From Chryseolinea lacunae (GTDB lineage Bacteria > Bacteroidota > Bacteroidia > Cytophagales > Cyclobacteriaceae): DNA of 64,000 nucleotides. A model generated the notes under the pieces. The model worked only from the letters and a program-made list of their open reading frames with translations, was not told where the DNA came from and did not search any database. Both the position numbers and the translations under genes were made by a program. Positions 1-8,873 of the stretch are shown here, in pieces. The stretch spans positions 124,001 to 188,000 of the forward strand of contig NZ_JAERRB010000001.1 of assembly GCF_016735595.1 (NCBI RefSeq), read 5' to 3'. Positions within the stretch are counted from its first letter, which is position 1; each line of letters opens with the position of its first letter.

Positions 1-96
1 CTATCATGTTTCTCTCGTTTTGCCTTTGTATTGAGAAACACGATAAAGAAAAATAATATAAGAACGCACCGTGTATCATTGAACAAATTCAAGTTG

Positions 97-3000
97 ATGC
101 GCAAGTTGACTTTGCTTTTTTTATTTCTGGGTCTTTGGTCGCACCATGCTTTCGCGCAAAGCTATCCCGTTCAAAGCACCACCGTATTGTCGCCACCCTA
201 CAGCACCTACCTGTCTGACTATGCAGCGCCAGGAGCGCAACATTTTGCAACTACCCTCCTGCTCAAAGACACGCGCGTGGCAGAATATCCTACCAAACTC
301 AGGCTCACCATCGAGGGCACGGGCATCACCATTCGCACCAAACAAAACTTTGTCCCCCGGCAACCGCTAACGCTTTATGGCGGTGTGCCGGTGACCGTGT
401 ATGGCGATGAGCTGGAAGAATATTTTACTCCTGCCAACCTCGACTTTGCAGGCATCAGCCGAAGCCAATTCGAAAAGAGCGCGAAGCTTCCGGAGGGCAT
501 CTATCGTTTCAGCGTGGAAGTGCTCGACTACAATCGCGGCACCGTGGTGAGCAACAAAGGTGTGGCCACGGCATGGGTCATCCTAAACGATCCGCCGCTG
601 CTAAACCTGCCGCGCAACAACGCCAAGGCGAAGATTGTGGACCCAACCAACATGGCGTTCACGTGGACACCACGGCACACCGGCTCTCCCAACGCCGCCT
701 TCACCACCCACTATACCTTTCGCCTGGTAGAGATCTGGCCCGCCACCCGAAGCCCATACGACGCCATGCTGAGTCAGCCCACGCTTTTCGAAATCACCAC
801 CGACTTCACACAACTTTCCTATGGCCCCGCAGAGCCCGCGCTTATACCCGGCCGAAAATATGCATGGCAAGTGCAAGCCAAAGATGTAGACGGTCGCGAT
901 CTTTTCAAGAATCAAGGCAAAAGTGAAGTCTTCGTTTTTCAATTTGGCGATGCCTTGGGAACGCCGGAAGGCCTTTACCTGCAAACCGCCAACACCACGT
1001 CGCTGGCCGTGCGATGGGAGCTTACAACGGCGGGTGCCGATGCCGTTACGTTTCGCGCGCGCTACCGTCCCAAAAACAACCGCAGCCACGACACGTGGTA
1101 CGAAACAACCTCCGAAAATCAATGGGCAACCCTGCAGCCCTTGCAGGCCGATACGGAATATGAAGTGCAGGTACGGGCCGAGCAAATTGGACAGATAAGT
1201 GAATACTGCCCGGCAAAAGTTTTCAAAACAGCCCTGCCGGGGTCGAACCAGTTTGTGTGCAAACCCGATTCGCCGCTACCACCGGTTCCTCCCGGCACTA
1301 CCCCTCCCAACCTGCGCGCAGACGATGTGATAAAAGCAGGTGGCTTCGATGTGAAGATCACGGACGTGAAGGCCTCGGGCAGCGGCTTCTCCGGCACCGG
1401 GCTGGCTGTGGTGCCATGGTTTAAGTATGCCAAGGTCAAAGTAAGTTTTAAAAACATAGGCGTAAACGATCAACGCATGCTCTCGTCGGGCGAAATCAAA
1501 AGTGTATGGAATGCTGACAGCAAATTCTTACTCACCATTTCCAAACCGACAGATGTAGCAAACGCGGCAAAGACAGGCGAACTGCCCGTGAACATTGTCG
1601 CTACCGAAACACTCATCGAAATCACCGGCACCTCGATTGTGACCGTAACAAAAAATGAAAACGGCGAAGTAGAAATCCACACTGCCAATGGACAAAAACA
1701 AACGCTCGACAAAGGCAAAAGCTACTCCATAGCCGACCCCATGGGCAACGGCTATGTAGTGGACAAAGACGGCAACATTACCAAAACCACTGCCGACGAA
1801 GCACGCGCCGCCGCCACCCGCGGCGACAGGAACTATGACCTGGTGCTTCGGTTTGAAAAGGGCAACGGCAGGTTTGGCTTCGACGCCAAGAAATACGATG
1901 CCCTATCGCCCCTATATCAACACCTGGAAGACGGAACAGCCATTGCCTGGAAAGCCACAACAGCATCGGCGCCCGATGTCGTAGCCGCCACGTTGGAAGG
2001 CACCGGCATAGACCCCAAGAAGGTGAGATTCGAATTGAGTGGCGTGCCCCTGACACCAACCGTCGCCCAAGACAACAACTACACGCTGAGCGTAACCGGC
2101 AAAGCCGAAGGTACACAAGAGGAATTGCTGGCCTTGTATTCGCCCGGCGGCACCGAAAAGAACAAGGTGCTGGGCAAGCTCAACCTGACCAGCTACAACA
2201 CCCTGGATAAAAATGTGGTGATCGTGCCCGTCATCACAAACAATCAAGATAAACTTCCCCAAGGCCTCAGCAACGATGCCATCAAAGACGAACTGAACGC
2301 CATCTACAGCCAGGCCATTGCCCACTGGAAAGTAAGTTTTGCACCAGCCCTGAGCGTGGCCCTGAATCCCACCTTCGACGACGGCAACTCCGGCCTGCTG
2401 AGCAACTACACCGCCGACATGAGCAAGGTGATCAAAGCGTTTGGTCCCCTTCAAGCCGACACTTACTATCTGTTTCTCGTATTTGGCCCCACCCAAAGCG
2501 GCCCCAACGCCCTGGGCTATATGCCGCGCAGCAAGCAGGCAGGCTTTGTCTTCCTGAAAAACCACCGCGAAAACTCCAAAGCCATCATGCGCACCATGGC
2601 CCACGAGTTGGGCCACGGCGTCTTTAACCTCAAACACACCTTCAGCGAGTTTCCCGCCCTGCAACAAAACACAACCGACAACCTGATGGACTACGGCAGT
2701 GGGACAACGCTGTGCAAATATCAATGGGATTTTGTGCACGATCCACAGATGGCGTTGCCGTTGTTTGAGGGGGATGAGGATGGCGAATCTATCGCCTCGG
2801 CAAGTCTGGCCTGTATAAACGCCGAGATAAAAAACAAATTAAAGGGCAATGTATTCTACGACCCAGCAGGTGAGATCATCGACATCGGTTCAGCCATTCC
2901 ACACGCTTTTTATTCCATGTCGGAAGAAGATGTCAAACTCAGGGGAAGGCTCGCGGCGTTCAAAGTCGGCGAGGTGATGTATCGGGTTTACTTCTACCCA

Positions 3001-5655
3001 AAAGACATGCGCTTTGCTGGATATGCGCCCGTAGGAAAAGTATATGATAATATTGCCTCGTTCAAAGCTGATCGCTTCACAGGCACAACAGGATCGGTAG
3101 CCAACGTACAGGAGGTGAAGGTAGGTTCAAATTGTGCTTATTCCATTTTCAAAAATGGAGCCTTGGTGGAGACCGGAAAAATGAACCATTGCAAGTGCGA
3201 GGAACTCCCTGACACCAAGCCTACAACACCCACCAATGAATCGCTCACGGGTCTGGCTGGGGGATTTTACACCAATCACGAAAAAACGCCGGGAATTGAT
3301 AAGGAAGTTTTATATAGAGTCTCAATGCTCATCGGACAAATGGGCGATGACTTCTATAAAAAATATCTGCCCGATGCAGAAACGATGCCCTTGACAAACG
3401 ACAACCTCTTGGTGATGGAGGAATCGTTAAAGTCGTATATCGAACTGCAAAACAGGCTGTATCAAAAAGCAAATCTCTCCAGCTTCGAAATGCTGGTCAC
3501 GTTTCTCAAAACATGCTATGAAGAATACAAAATGCAACTTAATGGCGAGGTGCGCGACATCGTGCCCTATTGCTTTTGGAAAAAAGCTGACGTGTCGCCA
3601 GGGCTATACTACTCAGTTGTCGATCCTGCCTTCAATGCCGGGATTGTAGATGGAGCTTGGGAAATGTTGGTAGGCCTCAGGGATATGGCAAATTTTGTAG
3701 ACTGCTGGATGCCAATGGCCAGTGTCACTTTTTGGCTGAGCGGAGAATGCCAGATAACACGAGATAAAACACTCAATTTCTTTTCGGCGATGGGCGATGT
3801 GGTAAAGGACGGGGCGAAGTTTGATGCCTTCAAGTCGACTGTCTCCACTCAATTTCAGGACTATCTTGGATCGCTCGATGGCTTCCTGCCTAACAATCGT
3901 CACGAGCATGGAAAGCTTGTGTTCAACATCGCCAGCCTGTTTTTTGTCGGGGGCGAAGCGAGCGCAGTGGTCAAAGGTGTCAGCATCACTGAAAAGACCG
4001 CACTGGCAATGGAAAAACTGGGTGCCGTCATATCAAAAATCAAACTGCCGGCCATTGTTAAATTCATTCCCAAGTCACTCAAGGGTGCCGCAGTGGGCGC
4101 AGCCATGGTATTGTCGGTCTCGGCCGGTTCTGTGACAACAGAATTGGCGACCTTTTTCCCAAAGGCTACAGAGTTTGTCATAAACATTGCCGACAATGCG
4201 GCAACTGCTGCTGCTAAAGTAGCTGAAGTCACCGAAACAATTGCCGCCAATGCTACCAAAATCGAGGGTGCAATTGCAGCTGCTGAAAAAAGCACGATCA
4301 CGTTAGTGGACGAAGCAGGAAAGATAGCAACGTTAGGCGAAGGAGCGTTGGCCGTTACCGATATCGGAAGCCATGTGATATTGTCCGTTCACGTGGGACA
4401 GAATCTCCAGCACATCAAAGCCTTTGAGAAGGCTACCGCTGCTGTGATTGTGTTGACCACCATGGGCACTCTTGGGCAAAAAGCCAAAGATGCAACATGC
4501 ACATTCTGCACGCAAGCTATGACATGCGGTTGCTTCGAAGAACTTTCCATAGCCTTCACCAACTACCTGACTACCCTAAAGGAAATTTGTGAGCGCAACC
4601 CGGAGAACGGCCTGGCCATTTGCACAAAACTGAAAACGGGAAGCTTCCCGACCAAGCCGTTTTTGGCGAACGCGTCAGAACCAACCACCGACGGGAACCA
4701 CCTGGCAAACAACAAGGCATCCTATACGGGATCTATCCTCGACACGTACAATTACCTCTACACCCACCACACTTCCAACGATCCTAAAGCACCCTACGCA
4801 CGTGTGGATTGGAGCGCCCTGACAAGCTTTGGAAAACTAAAAGAAAACGTTCAGGCTGAAGTAGTACAGTTCTCCGACAACACCAAATCGAAAACGCTGA
4901 TAGAATTTTGCGCAGACGTACGCGATGCACAAGGCTTCCTTGAATTTATAAACCACCCCGACAATTTCAATTTCGTTGATGGCTTTCTGATCTACCGCGA
5001 AGCCAAAAACCTAAGTGGTTCGGAGCAATCAGACCGGCTTTCTACCCTTCAGGAAGAACTCAACGAGCTTCAGGTGGGCAATCTCATCAACAGCACGGTG
5101 TTTGATAAAACAAAATTTTGGCTGGACAAGGCTGTTGACGTGGCCGCACGCAGGGGGAAATTCGCAGAAGGCAAAGCGTTTGAAGCATACATCGCCAGCC
5201 AGTTGAAAAACCCAAACAGCAAGGTCTACCTGGATCTTAAGTCCAAGCACATCGCAGATTTGGATGAACGCAGCATTTACCAGCAGGTTCAGTTTTGCCT
5301 GGGCGGCGACTGCCAGTCAAAAGGCAACTACTTTGTGGCCGACTTTGTGTTTGTGAAAATTAACCGGGACGACAGGGGGCGTGAATATGTTGACGTAGTT
5401 CTAGCTGATTCCAAATTGAATAAAACTACGGGCTTTACAAAAAATCAAGAGAAAGGCATGTATATCGAAAAACTTGACATTAAAGCCGTTTCAAAAACCG
5501 TTAAAAATGGCAATCAAATTGAAGCTAACCCATTAAAGGGGAATGAAATTCCACAATTTGAAGATCGAACATTGCAAGGAACCAGATTAAATCGTTCATT
5601 CTTTAAGATATACGGTGACGGTTCATCTTCAGGCTATAGGGGCATTAGCTATTGA
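97..5655 (+). CDS. Large modular secreted protein with zincin motif and C-terminal nuclease-like toxin domain
   Basis: The ATG at 97 is chosen because it opens a classical signal peptide (MRKLTLLFLF... ending AFAQ); the frame stays open to a TTG at 31 but that adds a basic, unlikely 22-residue leader. In order: an N-terminal beta-rich region (from memory it resembles the domain called TANFOR in Bacteroidota), an FN3 domain near residues 290-378, a proline-rich linker near 387-405, and a metallopeptidase motif HELGHGVFNLKH (H836, E837, H840) followed by a Met-turn-like NLMDY. A long Ala-rich helical stretch covers about 1270-1460 and a Cys cluster about 1467-1480. The last ~185 residues look like a PD-(D/E)XK nuclease: E1691/E1696 in a helix, D1749, then D1771-S-K1773. 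No T9SS sorting domain is present at the end, where the toxin sits. Two related genes follow as candidate immunity genes. Secretion and modularity are well supported; toxin activity is inferred. Confidence 0.85.
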   Translation: MRKLTLLFLFLGLWSHHAFAQSYPVQSTTVLSPPYSTYLSDYAAPGAQHFATTLLLKDTRVAEYPTKLRLTIEGTGITIRTKQNFVPRQPLTLYGGVPVTVYGDELEEYFTPANLDFAGISRSQFEKSAKLPEGIYRFSVEVLDYNRGTVVSNKGVATAWVILNDPPLLNLPRNNAKAKIVDPTNMAFTWTPRHTGSPNAAFTTHYTFRLVEIWPATRSPYDAMLSQPTLFEITTDFTQLSYGPAEPALIPGRKYAWQVQAKDVDGRDLFKNQGKSEVFVFQFGDALGTPEGLYLQTANTTSLAVRWELTTAGADAVTFRARYRPKNNRSHDTWYETTSENQWATLQPLQADTEYEVQVRAEQIGQISEYCPAKVFKTALPGSNQFVCKPDSPLPPVPPGTTPPNLRADDVIKAGGFDVKITDVKASGSGFSGTGLAVVPWFKYAKVKVSFKNIGVNDQRMLSSGEIKSVWNADSKFLLTISKPTDVANAAKTGELPVNIVATETLIEITGTSIVTVTKNENGEVEIHTANGQKQTLDKGKSYSIADPMGNGYVVDKDGNITKTTADEARAAATRGDRNYDLVLRFEKGNGRFGFDAKKYDALSPLYQHLEDGTAIAWKATTASAPDVVAATLEGTGIDPKKVRFELSGVPLTPTVAQDNNYTLSVTGKAEGTQEELLALYSPGGTEKNKVLGKLNLTSYNTLDKNVVIVPVITNNQDKLPQGLSNDAIKDELNAIYSQAIAHWKVSFAPALSVALNPTFDDGNSGLLSNYTADMSKVIKAFGPLQADTYYLFLVFGPTQSGPNALGYMPRSKQAGFVFLKNHRENSKAIMRTMAHELGHGVFNLKHTFSEFPALQQNTTDNLMDYGSGTTLCKYQWDFVHDPQMALPLFEGDEDGESIASASLACINAEIKNKLKGNVFYDPAGEIIDIGSAIPHAFYSMSEEDVKLRGRLAAFKVGEVMYRVYFYPKDMRFAGYAPVGKVYDNIASFKADRFTGTTGSVANVQEVKVGSNCAYSIFKNGALVETGKMNHCKCEELPDTKPTTPTNESLTGLAGGFYTNHEKTPGIDKEVLYRVSMLIGQMGDDFYKKYLPDAETMPLTNDNLLVMEESLKSYIELQNRLYQKANLSSFEMLVTFLKTCYEEYKMQLNGEVRDIVPYCFWKKADVSPGLYYSVVDPAFNAGIVDGAWEMLVGLRDMANFVDCWMPMASVTFWLSGECQITRDKTLNFFSAMGDVVKDGAKFDAFKSTVSTQFQDYLGSLDGFLPNNRHEHGKLVFNIASLFFVGGEASAVVKGVSITEKTALAMEKLGAVISKIKLPAIVKFIPKSLKGAAVGAAMVLSVSAGSVTTELATFFPKATEFVINIADNAATAAAKVAEVTETIAANATKIEGAIAAAEKSTITLVDEAGKIATLGEGALAVTDIGSHVILSVHVGQNLQHIKAFEKATAAVIVLTTMGTLGQKAKDATCTFCTQAMTCGCFEELSIAFTNYLTTLKEICERNPENGLAICTKLKTGSFPTKPFLANASEPTTDGNHLANNKASYTGSILDTYNYLYTHHTSNDPKAPYARVDWSALTSFGKLKENVQAEVVQFSDNTKSKTLIEFCADVRDAQGFLEFINHPDNFNFVDGFLIYREAKNLSGSEQSDRLSTLQEELNELQVGNLINSTVFDKTKFWLDKAVDVAARRGKFAEGKAFEAYIASQLKNPNSKVYLDLKSKHIADLDERSIYQQVQFCLGGDCQSKGNYFVADFVFVKINRDDRGREYVDVVLADSKLNKTTGFTKNQEKGMYIEKLDIKAVSKTVKNGNQIEANPLKGNEIPQFEDRTLQGTRLNRSFFKIYGDGSSSGYRGISY
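5341..5655 (+). other. AT-rich exchangeable toxin tip
   Basis: The 3' end of the large gene changes base composition: the 60 bases at 5461-5520 contain 17 G or C, against 34 in the 60 bases at 601-660. The AT-rich tract carries the candidate catalytic Asp and Asp-Ser-Lys and continues into the next gene. Polymorphic toxins are known to swap C-terminal tips together with the immunity gene, and this compositional border fits such an exchange. The exact breakpoint cannot be fixed by eye. Confidence 0.5.
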
Positions 5656-5676
5656 TTACTCAACAATTACAGCATC

Positions 5677-7074
5677 ATGAAAATGAATATCGAAAACATT
5701 GACAATCACTTAAAAAAACTAATTGGATTTGAGTCACTAGGTTTCTATGAGCGGAAAAAATTCGCAACAAGTCACTACTTGATAAAATCATCTCATGAAG
5801 CAATCTTTCAGCTATCCTATCGCTATGATCAAAAAGGAGACCAATCATTAGATCTGTTTGGAGCTTTTTTTTATGACATTATTTTCCCGGCAGTTAATCA
5901 AATACTGAAGACCGTTCTTACGGAAGATAATTACAAAGATAACTTTAACTCACTGATTACAGTTGATCTCTTTGAAACAACAGTAATCGAAGACAGCGAT
6001 ACCTATAGCCTTAGACGATCTCTTGAGCGCAAGGCGAACCTAATGCCAATTGTTGATGGAGGTATATATTACGAAGATCGACTTATCGAAACGTGTAAAT
6101 TTCACAAAGCCCTACTGGACCAATTTGCGTTTCCTTTTTTTGAAAAGTATGGAAGTTTAAAGAGTGTCAATGAATTAATCGACAGCACTCCCCAAATGAA
6201 AATCGGGAGTAGAATCCTGGGAGAAATGCCACTAAAGAAGCTCATTATAATGTTCCTGAACAACAACACAAAATATCAGGAATACAAGGAATGGCTCTTG
6301 GATACTTCCGAAAAGACTTCCGAGAAAGATGATTTCTACAAGCTTACCAAAAACTTGACTGAATATTTGGAGAGCAATCGTTACACCGACATCCATCTGG
6401 ATATGATTGATGTACCGACCGAACTATCAAAATCCGCTGAAATTTATATTCACTCCACTCCGCTTCTCGAACCCAACCCAAAACTAACAGAAGCCTTCAC
6501 CAAACAAACAGCAATTCTCGCCGGCATAGGCATTGTTCTGAACGATCAATTTACCCTAACCAACTACAGGCAAGATGCGAATTGGAAAAGCTGGGGCATG
6601 GACAACGAAGACGGGGCCGGGCTGTTATACCACCTTTTACTATTTGCCGGCACGCAGGTGCACAACCCTTTAACAAATTCGTATGATGCAGTCTCAAACC
6701 ATGCCTATTATTTCAATGCCGAGTGGGATGGTTTTGTAGACTATGGCGAGATACTCGAGCGGCTTAATTTGCTCACAGGCAACGCGCTTCCGTTCAGAGA
6801 AATCACTGGCCGGTTCGATGATGAGATGACGGGAGTTACATTTTATTATAAAGACGTTTTGTTTACCTGGAAAATGGAATACAAAGATGATTGGACCGAC
6901 GAGGCCATCTTCGAGCGCTTCATCGGCTTGGTAAACTCAGACCTTACTAAGGAATTCTATATTTTGAGAGAAGGCCAGGGTGGCGTGATCCTCTACTTAT
7001 CAGACCTTGAAAAAAGAGCATTTGAAAATATATTCCCCACAAGAGCCTTGGAACTCCTGGGGGTTGAATTGTAG
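5677..7074 (+). CDS. Candidate immunity protein, two-part, first copy
   Basis: This 465-residue protein has no signal peptide and starts 21 bases after the toxin gene stop, so it is probably cytoplasmic and co-transcribed. Residues 1 to about 270 match nothing I recognise and are AT-rich. From about residue 273 to the end it is clearly homologous to the whole next protein: both carry RLNLLTGNALP, a YYF..EWD...YGEI segment, TGVTF(F/Y)Y and DWTDE/NWTDE followed by a conserved F..F..L..SDL. The position directly behind a toxin tip and the duplication are typical of immunity genes. It may be a fusion of a toxin-specific immunity domain with the shared domain. No named immunity family is claimed. 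Confidence 0.7.
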   Translation: MKMNIENIDNHLKKLIGFESLGFYERKKFATSHYLIKSSHEAIFQLSYRYDQKGDQSLDLFGAFFYDIIFPAVNQILKTVLTEDNYKDNFNSLITVDLFETTVIEDSDTYSLRRSLERKANLMPIVDGGIYYEDRLIETCKFHKALLDQFAFPFFEKYGSLKSVNELIDSTPQMKIGSRILGEMPLKKLIIMFLNNNTKYQEYKEWLLDTSEKTSEKDDFYKLTKNLTEYLESNRYTDIHLDMIDVPTELSKSAEIYIHSTPLLEPNPKLTEAFTKQTAILAGIGIVLNDQFTLTNYRQDANWKSWGMDNEDGAGLLYHLLLFAGTQVHNPLTNSYDAVSNHAYYFNAEWDGFVDYGEILERLNLLTGNALPFREITGRFDDEMTGVTFYYKDVLFTWKMEYKDDWTDEAIFERFIGLVNSDLTKEFYILREGQGGVILYLSDLEKRAFENIFPTRALELLGVEL

Positions 7075-7086
7075 ATTATTTGCAAA

Positions 7087-7683
7087 ATGGAGCATAGCAG
7101 AATAATAACGCAGTTTGCGGAAGGTCAAACAAAACTAAAACAAGTAGGCATCGTCTTGAACAGCAAATTTTCATTGACCGACTTCCGCAGCCAAGCATCC
7201 TGGCAACACTGGGATATGGACAACAAGACCGGCAACGACTTTTTGTATTCCTTGCTGCTGTTTTCAGGTCAAGCTATTCAAGACACAACAACCGGCACCC
7301 ACCAACCCATTTCCAACAACGCCTACTACTTCAGTTCCGAATGGGATGAATCGGTGAACTATGGCGAGATCATCACCCGGCTAAATTTGCTCACCGGAAA
7401 TGCGCTTCCATTAACCGAAGTTTCCGGACACTTCAACAGCGGTTTTACGGGCGTCACCTTCTTCTACAGGAAAGAATTTCACCGGTGGGAAATGGATCGC
7501 TTCGACAACTGGACAGACGAATCCATCTTTCCCCGTTTTATAGCGCTGGCCAAATCAGATTTGAAAAAACAATTTTATATGCACTACGATGGCCCGATTG
7601 GGTTGATCCTTTATTATACCGAAACAGAAGTGAGAAACTTTCGCCGCCAGTTTCCGAATACGAAAATCGTAACCTTAGAATGA
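7087..7683 (+). CDS. Candidate immunity protein, second copy
   Basis: A 198-residue protein without signal peptide or membrane segment, starting 12 bases after the previous stop. It aligns along almost its full length with the C-terminal ~190 residues of the preceding protein, with roughly half the positions identical by eye and several exactly shared blocks such as GIVLN, RLNLLTGNALP, TGVTF and a SDL..(E/Q)FY motif. Its G+C is nearer to the surrounding genes than that of the first copy, so the copies may differ in age. Its stop overlaps the next start (ATGA). Tandem immunity paralogues often protect against different toxin variants; here that role is inferred from context only. Confidence 0.7.
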   Translation: MEHSRIITQFAEGQTKLKQVGIVLNSKFSLTDFRSQASWQHWDMDNKTGNDFLYSLLLFSGQAIQDTTTGTHQPISNNAYYFSSEWDESVNYGEIITRLNLLTGNALPLTEVSGHFNSGFTGVTFFYRKEFHRWEMDRFDNWTDESIFPRFIALAKSDLKKQFYMHYDGPIGLILYYTETEVRNFRRQFPNTKIVTLE

Positions 7684-8645
7684 TATTGATTTCCTTGAAA
7701 ACGAATAAAAATCCACCACAAACTGCACTCACGATGCTGGTGCTGATTGTGGTCATGCTGCAGGCCACAAGCCTGAGCGCCCAGCAACTGCCGGAGCAAC
7801 TTCGGCTTTACTTTGCTGAAGTGAGGCAAGGGCACTACCCGCCCATACCCAAGCCCTTGTCTATAAGCGAAAATTCCAAGACCATGGTGGGCGCGCTGTC
7901 CGCTTACCTCAATGACACGTTGCCAGAGGTGCGGTCGAAAGCGTATACTATTGTGCAGTTGGCAGGAAAAAATGCACGAGACTTTTCTGTGCGCCAACAA
8001 GCGGTGAGCCACCTGTTGGCGGGATGCAACGATTTGGATGTGGGCAACCGCGGCACTGCAATCGGTTATTTGAAAACGTTCCGGAAAGAAGATTTTACTG
8101 CCGCCGCCAAAGACAGTCTGCGCAGCCTGTTCAACCGCAAGGGCCCGCATATCAACGAACTGATAAGGCTGATCGGTTGGTTGGAACTGAAGGACATGAT
8201 AGAGGCGATTAGACCCTATACAAAACCCGGCAATACGCAACCTATCCGTTGGGCATCCCTGGTGAGCCTGACCAGGATGAACGACGAAGCGGCCACAACA
8301 GAAATGATGCGTCGCGTCAGCAAATTTCCGGTGAACGACAACGTGGTGTATGAACTGTTCCCCGACCTGATCTATTCAAGGCATCCCATTGCCATTGCGT
8401 ATATGGTGGATGTGTTGAACAGCGACGCAGAAAATTGTCTTAGCGCCGATGCCGAGCGCGAAGCACCGATACCATGTGGCTACCGCGTGATGGAACAACT
8501 GGCTCCGATCATTGAAAAATATCCATTGACGCTTGACGAAAGTGGCGACCTCAAAACGAAAGACTACACCACCGCGCTGCAAACCGTGAGAGCATGGTTT
8601 GCCAAAAACGCAAAGACTTATGTGATCAACAGAGATTTGTTCTAG
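7680..8645 (+). CDS. Secreted HEAT-like repeat protein, coupled to immunity gene
   Basis: The ATG at 7680 overlaps the previous stop as ATGA, suggesting translational coupling; a second in-frame ATG at 7734 gives a cleaner signal peptide (MLVLIVVMLQATSLSAQQ). The product is about 321 residues from the first start. After the signal peptide it is made of helical pairs with the spacing of HEAT/armadillo repeats (for example the segments around AYLNDTLPEVRSKAYTIV and RTAIGYL-type helices), and two Cys near the C-terminus. It is exported, probably to the periplasm. No catalytic motif is visible. Its link to the toxin and immunity genes is positional; it could be an accessory or simply the downstream gene of the same operon. 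Confidence 0.65.
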   Translation: MILISLKTNKNPPQTALTMLVLIVVMLQATSLSAQQLPEQLRLYFAEVRQGHYPPIPKPLSISENSKTMVGALSAYLNDTLPEVRSKAYTIVQLAGKNARDFSVRQQAVSHLLAGCNDLDVGNRGTAIGYLKTFRKEDFTAAAKDSLRSLFNRKGPHINELIRLIGWLELKDMIEAIRPYTKPGNTQPIRWASLVSLTRMNDEAATTEMMRRVSKFPVNDNVVYELFPDLIYSRHPIAIAYMVDVLNSDAENCLSADAEREAPIPCGYRVMEQLAPIIEKYPLTLDESGDLKTKDYTTALQTVRAWFAKNAKTYVINRDLF

Positions 8646-8873
8646 CCATGACGTTATAAATGCTTGAAAACAATTTGCAATGTCCGCGACAGAAATTAAA
8701 TTGAGATAATTAACACCAGACGAAGCAGTCTACCGGACCCTCCCCTGCCTGCGTCGTAAGATTTTGACCCTCCTTTGACCAGCAGTGCCGACCCACTGAC
8801 TATTGGCCATTGATGACATGCCATGCTCCCTGGCGGGTAGCCAGAAAGCATAATCGATTCAAATTGTGCCGAT

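Noticed and set aside
1-96. TTG at 31 as start of the toxin gene
   Set aside because: It would place 22 mostly basic and polar residues before an otherwise perfect signal peptide that starts with ATG at 97.
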